DNA from: Salinirubellus salinus
GTDB taxonomy: Archaea > Halobacteriota > Halobacteria > Halobacteriales > Haloarculaceae
Reading direction: 5' to 3'
DNA length: 64,000 bases
Assembly: GCF_025231485.1 (NCBI RefSeq)
Contig: NZ_CP104003.1
Span: forward strand, 744,001-808,000
Position numbers and translations under genes: made by a program
In this document: piece by piece, positions 1-6,923 of the stretch
Numbering within the stretch: the stretch's first letter is position 1
Layout: each line of letters opens with the position of its first letter
Notes under the pieces: generated by a model
Told to the model about the DNA's origin: nothing
The model's database searches: none
The model's input: only the letters and a program-made list of their open reading frames with translations

Positions 1-1
1 C

Positions 2-580
2 GGCACGCGCTCAGGGTCGAACGAGACACCCGAGGGGACCGAACGGGTCCTCCTCGACGTGACACAGGAGGGTGAGATCGAGGACGTGGTCGACGGCATC
101 TTCTCCGAGGTCGGCCGGCTCGACGTCCTCGTCAACAACGCCGGTGTGTTACACTCGGGTAACGACCTCGTGGCGGAGCCGACCCGCGAGATAGACCGGA
201 CACTCGCGACGAACCTTCGCGGCCCGATGCTGACCTGCAAGCACGCGGTCCCGTTGCTCCTCCAGCACGAGGGCGGCAGGGTCGTGAACGTCTCCTCCGG
301 GATGGGGGCGCTGGGCGAGGCCCAGAGCGGCGGGACGCCGAGCTACCGCGTCTCGAAGACCGGCCTGAACGGCCTCACGGCGTACCTCGACGGCGAGTAC
401 GGCGGCGAGGGGCTAATCGCCAACAGCGTCTGTCCGGGGTGGGTCCGGACCGACATGGGCGGGGAGAACGCGAGTCGGAGCGTTGAGGCTGGCGCCGAGA
501 CACCGGTGTGGCTGGCCCGGTTCGCCCCCGGCGCTCCGAGCGGGAGGTTCTGGCGGGACAAGCAGGCGCTCGACTGGTAG
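2..580 (+). CDS. SDR-family short-chain dehydrogenase/reductase, 3' part
   Basis: The reading frame is open from the left edge, so the N-terminus with the Rossmann glycine motif lies outside the window. The visible 192 residues show the classical SDR NNAG motif in the context VLVNNAGV, a catalytic serine region (VNVSSGMGAL) and the YxxxK pair in YRVSK. The VCPGWVRTDMGG segment after it is also typical. The ending (PVWLARFAPGAPSGRFWRDK) resembles carbonyl-reductase-like SDRs of about 230-250 residues. It should use NAD(P)H to reduce or oxidise a carbonyl/alcohol substrate in the cytoplasm; the substrate cannot be told from sequence. Confidence 0.9.
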   Translation, partial: GTRSGSNETPEGTERVLLDVTQEGEIEDVVDGIFSEVGRLDVLVNNAGVLHSGNDLVAEPTREIDRTLATNLRGPMLTCKHAVPLLLQHEGGRVVNVSSGMGALGEAQSGGTPSYRVSKTGLNGLTAYLDGEYGGEGLIANSVCPGWVRTDMGGENASRSVEAGAETPVWLARFAPGAPSGRFWRDKQALDW

Positions 581-589
581 GCGCCCGAA

Positions 590-802
590 TCAGACGCTCC
601 CGCGCGACGTGCCGACGAGGAGGACGCCGACGACGAGGATGGTGACACCGATGGCCCCGAGGATGATCTCGAGTGCCATCGACTCGATGGGAGCGAACGC
701 CATCGCGCCGATGAGCGCCATGCCGATGAGCATCCCCCCCGTGCCGAGTCGGGTCTTCTGTGTCGGGTCGAGTTCCTTGGCCGCGGCGACCGCCTGTGAC
801 AT
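590..802 (-). CDS. Small two-helix membrane protein
   Basis: A 70-residue protein, convergent with the SDR gene. A short N-terminal soluble part (KELDPTQKTRLGTG) precedes two hydrophobic helices, roughly residues 23-42 and 45-64, with a short loop between them and a small positively charged tail. The organisation matches the many small haloarchaeal integral membrane proteins of unknown role. No catalytic motif is visible. The ATG start gives a sensible first helix position. Confidence 0.7.
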   Translation of the reverse strand: MSQAVAAAKELDPTQKTRLGTGGMLIGMALIGAMAFAPIESMALEIILGAIGVTILVVGVLLVGTSRGSV

Positions 803-972
803 ACTAGTCGCTTCGCCCGACGGGATATGAACGCCACGCTATCGCGCCGCCACAGGCGTGTTGACAACCATCACACTGCGCGCGAGGGTCGATGCGCTGC
901 CAGTCACGCCGTCTCGGCTCCCGGCAGGCCGAACCTCTCGGCCACTTGTGGACGGATGGCGGGTCTAGAGCG
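803..972. other. Intergenic stretch without visible gene
   Basis: Together with the repeat cluster at 973-1069 this makes a 277-nt gap between the small membrane protein and the 58-aa gene. I see no plausible coding frame and no tRNA-like motif here. It holds the upstream region of the minus-strand gene at 802. Confidence 0.5.
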
Positions 973-989
973 GTTATACGTATTATAAC
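973..989. repeat. Inverted repeat GTTATA-5-TATAAC
   Basis: Perfect 6-bp arms (973-978 and 984-989) around CGTAT in an AT-rich patch. It is the first of three inverted repeats in the 107 bp before the small gene at 1080. The form suits binding by a dimeric regulator, but this is inference. Confidence 0.6.
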
Positions 990-1006
990 TCACGCGTTTC
1001 CACACA

Positions 1007-1044
1007 AAACCTTGCGTTAGTGGTCTATTATTCTCGCAAGGTTT
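1007..1044. repeat. Inverted repeat AAACCTTGCG / CGCAAGGTTT
   Basis: Perfect 10-bp arms at 1007-1016 and 1035-1044 separated by 18 nt. The right arm ends inside the palindrome GTTTAAAC (1041-1048), whose TTTAAA is the best TATA candidate for the gene at 1080. This places the repeat immediately upstream of and touching the core promoter, as expected for an operator. Confidence 0.7.
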
Positions 1045-1047
1045 AAA
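1042..1047 (+). promoter_or_regulatory. TATA-like box TTTAAA for the 58-aa gene
   Basis: Lies 33-38 nt before the ATG at 1080, inside palindrome GTTTAAAC. It is flanked on the left by a 10-bp-arm inverted repeat and on the right by a 7-bp-arm inverted repeat. Confidence 0.5.
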
Positions 1048-1069
1048 CTACGGCAACACAACGCCGTAG
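1048..1069. repeat. Inverted repeat CTACGGC-8-GCCGTAG
   Basis: Perfect 7-bp arms at 1048-1054 and 1063-1069 with an 8-nt spacer. It sits directly downstream of the TTTAAA box and covers the expected transcription start region, 10 nt before the start codon. A protein bound here would block initiation; alternatively it could fold as a leader hairpin. Confidence 0.65.
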
Positions 1070-1079
1070 ACGTTACCAG

Positions 1080-1256
1080 ATGACCACCGACGCACTGCGG
1101 ACGGCTATCGTGCTGTACACCAGCGGGACCATCGACGACGCGGCGGCGGCGCGGTACCTCGGTCTCTCCCCGGAGCGGTGGGCGACCTATCGCCGGACGC
1201 ACGGGCTCACGGCTCCCGGTCGTGACACGACCCGCGAAGACCCGATGGCCGTCTGA
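1080..1256 (+). CDS. 58-aa HTH-like small protein (haloarchaeal family)
   Basis: ATG to TGA, 58 residues, starting MTTDALRTAIVLYTSGTIDD. The segment DAAAARYLGLSPERWATYRR reads as a helix-turn-helix: an Ala-rich helix, a turn at LGLS and a Trp/Tyr-bearing recognition helix. I recall similar short proteins across haloarchaea (annotated as a DUF), but I cannot name the family with certainty. The three inverted repeats packed around its TATA-like box suggest autoregulation or control by a partner regulator. A 7-bp-arm hairpin follows the stop codon. Function is unknown; DNA binding is inferred. Confidence 0.75.
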   Translation: MTTDALRTAIVLYTSGTIDDAAAARYLGLSPERWATYRRTHGLTAPGRDTTREDPMAV

Positions 1257-1267
1257 GAACCGTCCAC

Positions 1268-1286
1268 GAACTGTTCTGCACAGTTC
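1268..1286. terminator. Hairpin GAACTGT-5-ACAGTTC after the 58-aa gene
   Basis: Perfect 7-bp arms (1268-1274, 1280-1286) with a 5-nt loop, starting 12 nt after the TGA. No T-run follows, so termination is uncertain. An operator for the downstream gene at 1340 is the alternative. Confidence 0.45.
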
Positions 1287-1339
1287 AGGAGACAGTTAAT
1301 GCGTGGGTAGTTATCGACGTATACGACAGTCCTCCGGCT

Positions 1340-2356
1340 ATGACACGAGAGTCGGAAACTCCTGTCGACGGTCGGTCTACGGCGCCATCCCGACGGTCCG
1401 TCCTCCGGGCCATCGGTGTCGGCGGTGGTGTCGCCATGCTCGGCGGTGTGGCCTCGGCCAGGCCCGGCGAAGGCCGTGGTCGGGGTCGTGGCCGCCCGGA
1501 CGAGCGTCAGTCCGAGGACGGCCCCGGCGGGTCGAACGGCGCCGACCCGAAGGCGGCCTGTGGGGAGTGCTCCGAGGGCTACTACTACGAGAAGATAGAC
1601 GGCGCGCCGGAGAAGGGCGACGAGTACACGCTGGAATCCGGCGCCACCATCATCATCACCGACGTCGAGAAGAACGACGACGGTGAGGTCGTCTGTATCA
1701 AGTTCGACTCCGACGGCATCGTCGAGAAGCTCTGCATCAAGGGTGGCCCGGAGACGAAGGTGTACGACGACGTCACGCTCGCTGACTACGACGAGAGGTG
1801 GTTCTGTGCGCCGGACAACCCGAACTCGGGGAAGAAGTACGAGATTAGCAACGTCGCCTACTGCAACTCGCCCGCCGTGATGTTCCAGGCCGACCTCGTG
1901 GTCGGACCGGCCATCTGCCAGTTCGACGAGTCCGAGGGCGTGACCTACAACGCTCAGAACCGCATCCTCAACTCGACGACGTTCGCGTTGCCGGCGGCCG
2001 TCGCCAGCGAGACCGTCGGCGTCTCCTGCGCCGGCGGGAGCGGAACCTCCGTGTCGGAGTTCGAGGACAAGGACCAGTGCTTCAGCCCCGACTGGGCGTT
2101 CTTCGACGCCGAATCCGACGGGAAGGTGTCGGTCCGGTGGCAGGGGACCGTCGACTGTGACGAGACGCTGCCGCTGACGCTGGCCGTCTACCGACTGCCC
2201 GCGTCGGGCGAGATCTACCCGCTCGACGACCAGACGCTCGTGGCCTGCGCGTCCATCGGCGTGGACGCGTCGACCAGCAGCGTCAGCATCGGCGACGGGG
2301 ACTCCTCGAACGACCTGTACCTGTACGTCACCGACGGCTGCTCGAACACGGTCTGA
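1340..2356 (+). CDS. Cysteine-rich Tat-exported protein of unknown function
   Basis: 338 residues. The N-terminus carries a twin-arginine signal (SRRSVLRAIGVGGG, about residues 18-30) with an AxA-type cleavage site near residue 40 (VASA|RPGEG) and no lipobox cysteine, so a secreted soluble form is predicted. A short Arg/Gly-rich linker follows. The mature domain contains 12 cysteines, an even number, including a CGEC pair near residue 73, spread to the C-terminus (DGCSN). Most haloarchaeal proteins have very few cysteines, so structural disulfides are likely. The mid-region is rich in beta-type sequence. No family recognised. Confidence 0.8.
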   Translation: MTRESETPVDGRSTAPSRRSVLRAIGVGGGVAMLGGVASARPGEGRGRGRGRPDERQSEDGPGGSNGADPKAACGECSEGYYYEKIDGAPEKGDEYTLESGATIIITDVEKNDDGEVVCIKFDSDGIVEKLCIKGGPETKVYDDVTLADYDERWFCAPDNPNSGKKYEISNVAYCNSPAVMFQADLVVGPAICQFDESEGVTYNAQNRILNSTTFALPAAVASETVGVSCAGGSGTSVSEFEDKDQCFSPDWAFFDAESDGKVSVRWQGTVDCDETLPLTLAVYRLPASGEIYPLDDQTLVACASIGVDASTSSVSIGDGDSSNDLYLYVTDGCSNTV

Positions 2357-2395
2357 ACGAACGAGAGATCGGCTCGGGCCCACCCGGCCCGCTGG

Positions 2396-2509
2396 TCACT
2401 CGCGACGGACGGCGATGTTGAGGACGACTCCGTCACACTTGGAGCAGACCCCCTGCGCGACGGTCGACAGGTAGCGGGTGCCACACTCGGTGCACTCGTA
2501 GTAGTACAT
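2396..2509 (-). CDS. 37-aa rubrerythrin-like zinc-ribbon protein
   Basis: The minus strand reads MYYYECTECGTRYLSTVAQG followed by a second CxxC (CSKC) and the ending NIAVRRE. The two CxxC pairs, about 13 residues apart, form a zinc-ribbon knuckle. The YECxECG start and NIAVxRE ending are hallmarks I associate with the very short haloarchaeal rubrerythrin-like zinc-finger family (DUF7129 type). It is convergent with the Tat-exported gene. Its role is unknown; such micro-proteins are thought to act as regulators or partners of larger proteins. Confidence 0.75.
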   Translation of the reverse strand: MYYYECTECGTRYLSTVAQGVCSKCDGVVLNIAVRRE

Positions 2510-2613
2510 GTGCTACCAGACGACACGGACCGAGATGAGCGTGTCGAATCGTGTGGGCGAGAACGACGTTCACGCGCCTCAGACCGTCGTGAACGACAGT
2601 TCAGCGGCCGGAC

Positions 2614-2934
2614 TCAGGGCCGGGTCGTCGCCCACACCGCCAGCGCCCCCAGCAACAGCGCCGGGAGCAGCGGCAGGACGAGGAAGGCGTCCCGGTAGCC
2701 CAGTCCGATTGTCGTCAGCAGTCCCTGCGCTCGCGGGAGGAAGAAGATGGTCATCGGGATGACGCCGAACGCGAGGAACAGCATCCCGACGAGCACCCAC
2801 CCACGAGCGCCGAACTCGCGGTCCTCACCGCGGGGCTTCGGTCGTTCGCCGTGCCGGTCGTCCGGGTCGGCGGTCTCCTCCTCGTCGAGTGCCCCCGGTT
2901 CGGACCGGAACGTGTCGTCGCTCTCCTCGGCCAT
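2614..2934 (-). CDS. Membrane protein with acidic N-terminal tail
   Basis: 106 residues. The first 43 are a charged, disordered tail (SDDTFRSEPGALDEEETADP). Two hydrophobic helices follow at about 45-67 (WVLVGMLFLAFGVIPMTIFF) and 80-103 (DAFLVLPLLPALLLGALAVW). It starts 18 nt after the MDR oxidoreductase stop on the same strand, so cotranscription is likely. No known motif; function unknown. Confidence 0.75.
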   Translation of the reverse strand: MAEESDDTFRSEPGALDEEETADPDDRHGERPKPRGEDREFGARGWVLVGMLFLAFGVIPMTIFFLPRAQGLLTTIGLGYRDAFLVLPLLPALLLGALAVWATTRP

Positions 2935-2952
2935 TGGCGGCCCTACGTCCGC

Positions 2953-4017
2953 TCAGTTGTTGTACGCTTCGTGTTCCTCGCCGTACTCGTCGTCCGGGAC
3001 GACGACCACGGTCCCGAAGCCCTCGCGGTCCTCGAGCATCTCGTGGGCGCGAGCCGTCTCGGACATCGGGAGCACCGCACGGATGCGCGACTCGAACGTG
3101 CCGTCCCACACCTTCGCGAGGACGTCGTCCATCTCGCCCTCGGTGCCCATCGTGGAGCCGTAGATCTCGAGCTGCTTCCAGAAGACGCGCGTGAGGTTCG
3201 TCTCGGCCATCGGGCCGGAGGTGGCACCGCAGGTGACGATGCGCCCGCCCTTCGCGGCCGTCTTGATGGAGTCGCCCCACGTCGCCTGCCCGACGTGGTC
3301 GACGACGACGTCCACGCCACGCCCGTCAGTCTCGCTCAGGATCCAGTCCGCGAAGTCCTCCTGCTCGTAGTCGAGGACGTGGTCCGCGCCGAGTTCCTCC
3401 GCGTACTCCAGTTTCTCCTCGCTGGAGCCGGTGGCGTACACCTCGGCACCACTGTTGACAGCGATCTGGAGCGCCGCGTGGCCGACCCCGCCCGACGCCC
3501 CGAGGACGAGGACGGAGTCGGACTGGTCCACCTCCGCGCGCGTGACGAGCATCCGCCACGCCGTCTGGAACACGAGCGGTGCGCTCGCGGCCGTCACGAA
3601 GTCCACGTGTTCCGGGACGGGGACGAGGTTCTCCTCCGGGACGGCCGCGAACTCCGAGTGCACGCCGCCCATGTGCTCGCCGATGAGGGCGAAAGACTCG
3701 CAGAGCGAGGTATCGCCGTCGCGGCAGAACTCACACTCCCCGCAGAACGTGGCCGGCGAGACGGCGACGTGGTCGCCGGGTTCGAACCGGGTCACGTCCT
3801 CGCCCACCTCGCTGACGACGCCCGCCGCGTCGCTCCCCGGGATGTGGGGGAACTCACCCGGCGAGGGCATCCCCTTGCGCGTCCAGACGTCGAGGTGGTT
3901 CAGGCCGCCCGCCTTCACCTCGACGAGGACCTCGTCGCGACCGAACTCCGGGTCCGGCAGGTCTCCGTACTCCAGTACGTCTGTGTCGCCGTGCTCCTCG
4001 TAGTAGACGGCCTTCAT
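2953..4017 (-). CDS. MDR-superfamily zinc-type alcohol dehydrogenase / quinone oxidoreductase
   Basis: 354 residues with a GroES-like N-terminal domain and a Rossmann domain holding GASGGVGHAALQIA for NADP(H). The structural-zinc motif CGECEFCRDGDTSLC is present at about residues 94-108. The catalytic-zinc ligands of true alcohol dehydrogenases are not: the usual Cys position reads NHLD and the usual His-Glu position reads PGSDAAG. It is therefore closer to quinone oxidoreductase or enoyl reductase-like MDR enzymes that retained only the structural zinc. Substrate unknown. The ATG at 4017 has a candidate TATA (AAACCTTT on the minus strand) about 30 nt upstream. Confidence 0.88.
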   Translation of the reverse strand: MKAVYYEEHGDTDVLEYGDLPDPEFGRDEVLVEVKAGGLNHLDVWTRKGMPSPGEFPHIPGSDAAGVVSEVGEDVTRFEPGDHVAVSPATFCGECEFCRDGDTSLCESFALIGEHMGGVHSEFAAVPEENLVPVPEHVDFVTAASAPLVFQTAWRMLVTRAEVDQSDSVLVLGASGGVGHAALQIAVNSGAEVYATGSSEEKLEYAEELGADHVLDYEQEDFADWILSETDGRGVDVVVDHVGQATWGDSIKTAAKGGRIVTCGATSGPMAETNLTRVFWKQLEIYGSTMGTEGEMDDVLAKVWDGTFESRIRAVLPMSETARAHEMLEDREGFGTVVVVPDDEYGEEHEAYNN

Positions 4018-4100
4018 ATGCCGGGTCGTTGATTGGGCACCCCAAAGGTTTGCCGGTGCCGGCGAGTGTGATTTTTCCCGCTGCCGGTCGAACGCGAGGT

Positions 4101-4697
4101 ATGACCGAGCACTCCCACGGCAGTGACGACGGCCACGAGCACGACCACGACGGCCACGAGCACAACCACCACCACCACGACGTCTCGACGCTGGGGGTGG
4201 CTGTCGTCACCGTCTCCTCCACCCGGTCGCTGGACGACGACCCGGCCGGCGACGCCATCGTCGCCGCCTTCGAGGCCGAGGGCCACGAGGCGGTCACCCG
4301 CGAGATGCTCCGTGACTCCTACGACGGCATCCAGGAGTCCGTGGAGGCGCTCTCCCGACGTGAGGACGTGGACTGCGTGGTCACCACGGGAGGGACGGGC
4401 GTGACGCCGGACGACGTCACCGTCGAGGCCGCGCGCGACATCTTCGGGAAACGCCTGCCGGGGTTCGGCGAACTGTTCCGTCGGCTCTCCTACGACGAGG
4501 TGGGTACCCGCGTGGTCGGGACACGCGCCACCGCCGGCCTCGTCGAGGGGACGCCCGTCTTCTGCCTGCCGGGGAGCGAGAACGCGGCCCGCCTCGGCGC
4601 CGAGGAGATCGTCGTCCACGAGGCACCGCACCTCGCCGGCCTCGCCACCCGCGACGAGGACGACGAGGACGACGGGCACGACCACTCTCACGACTGA
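4101..4697 (+). CDS. moaB: MoaB/MogA molybdenum cofactor protein with His-rich tails
   Basis: 198 residues. The core has the MogA/MoaB fold: VAVVTVSSTRSLDDD at the start, then the MPT-binding TTGGTGVTPDD loop and FCLPGSENAARLG. Family members adenylylate molybdopterin before metal insertion. The N-terminal 27 residues hold 11 histidines and the C-terminus adds GHDHSHD, so both ends are metal-binding tails not found in standard MoaB (about 170 residues). I chose the ATG at 4101 because a TATA-like GATTTTTC lies about 27 nt upstream. The gene is divergent from the MDR oxidoreductase and convergent with rtcA, with a 2-nt gap. Confidence 0.9.
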   Translation: MTEHSHGSDDGHEHDHDGHEHNHHHHDVSTLGVAVVTVSSTRSLDDDPAGDAIVAAFEAEGHEAVTREMLRDSYDGIQESVEALSRREDVDCVVTTGGTGVTPDDVTVEAARDIFGKRLPGFGELFRRLSYDEVGTRVVGTRATAGLVEGTPVFCLPGSENAARLGAEEIVVHEAPHLAGLATRDEDDEDDGHDHSHD

Positions 4698-4699
4698 CC

Positions 4700-5716
4700 C
4701 TACGCCGACCCGAGGCCGCCGGCAGAGCGCAGGACTGCCGTCCCGTCCTCGCGTCGCTCGACGTGGAGGTCACCGCCGAACGCCCGGACCACCTCGGCGT
4801 TCGAGGCGACGTGGTCGGTCACCCGCGGCACCGCGACGGCCCCACCGCAGACGGCGAGCGGGACCATCACCTGGTCGGCGGTGTGGGCGTCGACGGCCGC
4901 GGTGCCGTCGCGGAAGGACTCGAACGCCTCGAGTACCGCTTCGGCGACGGCTTCGGAGGACCTCCCTGGCTCGCCGAGCGCGTCGAAGCCGGCGACGGCG
5001 TCCGTGAAGGTGGCGCGCAGACAACAGGCCGCCCCCGTCGAGTCCGCCGGCCGGTAGACGGCACGCCGGTCGAGGCCGGGGTGGGACTCTAGAACTCGGT
5101 CGGCCATCCGGTCGGCGACGGCGGCCTGCTCCAGGTCGTCGCTCGCGTAGGCGTAGACGGTCCCGCCCTCGAACGCCCCGCGGTCGGTGAGCGTGGCGTC
5201 GGCGGGCGACGACGGCGAGAGGTGGAGTGTCGCCTCGCCGCCACCCACCGGGTAGAAGCCGAGGCGAGCCACCTCGTCGCGGTAGCGCACGCCGAACCGA
5301 GAGACGACTCGGCGTTTCACCTCGGCGTGGTGCGCCATCGTCGGCGCCCACCGCACGTCCGTCCCGCCGACGACGGTGACCGAGAGCGGCTCGGAGAGGG
5401 CGTAGGCGACGGGCAGGAGGGCGTCGAACACGAGCGGGACACTGCCGGCGGTACCCACTTCGACGCGCACGTCCTCCCCGCCCACGGCCCCCGGTTCGAA
5501 GGTGACTGTCTCGCTCCCGCGTGCGCCACCCTCCACCTCGGCGTCGCAGACCCGCGCGACGGCCCAGAGCGCTGCCGCGTGCTGTGACTTCAGCCCCGGC
5601 TCCGGCCGTGACCCCCTGACGTTCCGCATCCGGAACGCCTCGCCCGTGAGCGCCGAGAGGGCGAGGGCCGTCCGCAGGAGTTGGCCGCCACCCTCGCTCC
5701 CGTCCAGTTCGAGCAC
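4700..5716 (-). CDS. rtcA: RNA 3'-terminal phosphate cyclase RtcA
   Basis: 338 residues from a GTG start that yields MLELDGSEGGGQLLRTALAL, matching the canonical RtcA N-terminus; longer frames upstream would run into the divergent gene. Conserved blocks include RxxRPEPGLKxQH near residue 45 and HTADQVMVPLAVCGG near the C-terminus, whose histidine corresponds to the adenylylated residue in bacterial RtcA. The enzyme converts RNA 3'-phosphate to a 2',3'-cyclic phosphate using ATP, in RNA repair and processing. No rtcB is visible nearby. Length is normal for the family. Confidence 0.93.
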   Translation of the reverse strand: MLELDGSEGGGQLLRTALALSALTGEAFRMRNVRGSRPEPGLKSQHAAALWAVARVCDAEVEGGARGSETVTFEPGAVGGEDVRVEVGTAGSVPLVFDALLPVAYALSEPLSVTVVGGTDVRWAPTMAHHAEVKRRVVSRFGVRYRDEVARLGFYPVGGGEATLHLSPSSPADATLTDRGAFEGGTVYAYASDDLEQAAVADRMADRVLESHPGLDRRAVYRPADSTGAACCLRATFTDAVAGFDALGEPGRSSEAVAEAVLEAFESFRDGTAAVDAHTADQVMVPLAVCGGAVAVPRVTDHVASNAEVVRAFGGDLHVERREDGTAVLRSAGGLGSA

Positions 5717-5791
5717 GGCCGAACGTGAGGCCGGTCGGACGAGAACCCTGCGGTGCGGCCGATTCTTGTACCGCCGCGCCGACCCCGAGGT

Positions 5792-6490
5792 GTGAAAGAG
5801 ACCATCCGACAGCGGGTGTGGGACGCCCTCGAGGCGTCCGGTGAGGCTCGCTTCCCCTTCCCACCTCACGGCCGCATCCCGAACTTCGCGGGGGCGCGGG
5901 CGGCGACGGAGCGACTCACCGAGACCCCCGAGTGGGAGGCAGCCGACGCGCTGAAGACGAACCCCGACTCCCCGCAACGCCCCCTCCGCCAGCGGGCGCT
6001 CGAGGACGGGAAGACCGTCTACATGGCGGTCCCACGGCTCGCCGACGAGCGGCCGTTCCTCGAACTCGACCCGGCCCGCATCGACGACCCGAGCGCCGCC
6101 GTCACGCTCTCCGGGTCAGAGGAGTACGGCGTGCAGGTCGGCCCGGACGCCGTCACGGTCGACCTCGTCGTCTCCGGCAGCGTGGCGGTCCGCGAGGACG
6201 GCGCCCGCATCGGGAAGGGCGAGGGCTTCTCCGACCTCGAGTGGGGTATCCTTTGGGACCTCGGTCTCGTCGACGCGGAGACGCCGGTGGCGACGACTGT
6301 CCACGAGCTGCAGGTCGTCGACGACGAGTGGGCGCCGGACGCCCACGACGTGCCGATGGACCTCGTGGTGACGCCGGAGCGGACGGTTCGGACGGGAGCC
6401 GAGGGGAAGCCCGAGGGCGTGGACTGGGTGGCGTTGCCGGCCGAGCGGCTCGAAGCGATGCCGGTGTTACGCGAGTTGGCGCCGGAGTAG
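5792..6490 (+). CDS. 5-formyltetrahydrofolate cyclo-ligase family protein
   Basis: 232 residues from a GTG giving MKETIRQRVWDAL. A TATA-like GATTCTTG lies about 30 nt upstream. The nucleotide-binding motif GKGEGFSDLEWGIL (around residues 143-156) is the signature of the MTHFS-like family, and the N-terminal RxRxW/NFxGA region fits the archaeal/MTHFSD-like branch. The authentic enzyme converts 5-formyl-THF to 5,10-methenyl-THF with ATP, and haloarchaea do use folates. The branch seen here may have a different substrate, so I name only the family. Confidence 0.82.
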   Translation: MKETIRQRVWDALEASGEARFPFPPHGRIPNFAGARAATERLTETPEWEAADALKTNPDSPQRPLRQRALEDGKTVYMAVPRLADERPFLELDPARIDDPSAAVTLSGSEEYGVQVGPDAVTVDLVVSGSVAVREDGARIGKGEGFSDLEWGILWDLGLVDAETPVATTVHELQVVDDEWAPDAHDVPMDLVVTPERTVRTGAEGKPEGVDWVALPAERLEAMPVLRELAPE

Positions 6491-6543
6491 TCGGTCTCCG
6501 GTGCCGGCCGTGGGCTGGCTCGCGGTTCCACCGCTCGCAATCA

Positions 6544-6570
6544 GGTGACGCTCGCTACGCTCGCGTCACC
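6544..6570. terminator. Inverted repeat GGTGACGC-11-GCGTCACC at convergent gene ends
   Basis: Perfect 8-bp arms at 6544-6551 and 6563-6570 between the cyclo-ligase-like gene (ends 6490) and the minus-strand cupin gene (ends 6566). The right arm covers the cupin stop codon. The placement suits a bidirectional transcription end; no T-run is visible. Confidence 0.5.
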
Positions 6571-6898
6571 CGCTCCCGGGCATCGGTGCCAGCGACGCCG
6601 TGAACACCACCACGTCCTCGGTGTCGTTGCGCGCGCCGTGCGGGACGCCGCGTTCGTGGAACACCACGCCCGGCGCCTGCACGCGCTCTTCCTCCTCGCC
6701 CTGCAGCACCGTCACGGTCCCCTCGAGGACGTGGAACACGTTCGAGGAGTCGCCGTGTTCGTGGGCGTCCAGCAGCGCCCCGGGGCCGAGTGCGAACGCC
6801 TTGACGAGGACGTCGTCGTTCACGACGAGTTCGGCGGTCTGTACCTCCCCCTCCTCGGGGGTCAGCGCGGCCGCGTCACCGTAACGGTCGAGTGACAT
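6566..6898 (-). CDS. Cupin-domain protein
   Basis: 110 residues, a single conserved-barrel cupin. Motif 1 is visible as GALLDAHEHGDSSNVFHVLEG (HxH pair) and motif 2 as PGVVFHERGVPHGARN, giving a likely metal site of three histidines. It ends about 25 nt before the HpcH/HpaI aldolase gene starts region on the same strand, and is probably transcribed after it. Single-domain cupins often act as small-molecule isomerases, dioxygenases or sensors; the activity here is unknown. Confidence 0.85.
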   Translation of the reverse strand: MSLDRYGDAAALTPEEGEVQTAELVVNDDVLVKAFALGPGALLDAHEHGDSSNVFHVLEGTVTVLQGEEEERVQAPGVVFHERGVPHGARNDTEDVVVFTASLAPMPGSG

Positions 6899-6923
6899 AC
6901 CCGACCCGAGGACGCGCCGGGGC

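Noticed and set aside
4101-4180. The His-rich stretch as a tandem DNA repeat or artefact
   Set aside because: The codons vary (CAC within GAGCAC, GACCAC, CAACCAC) and the frame continues into a normal MoaB, so it is a real protein tail rather than a simple-repeat error, though read coverage should be checked.
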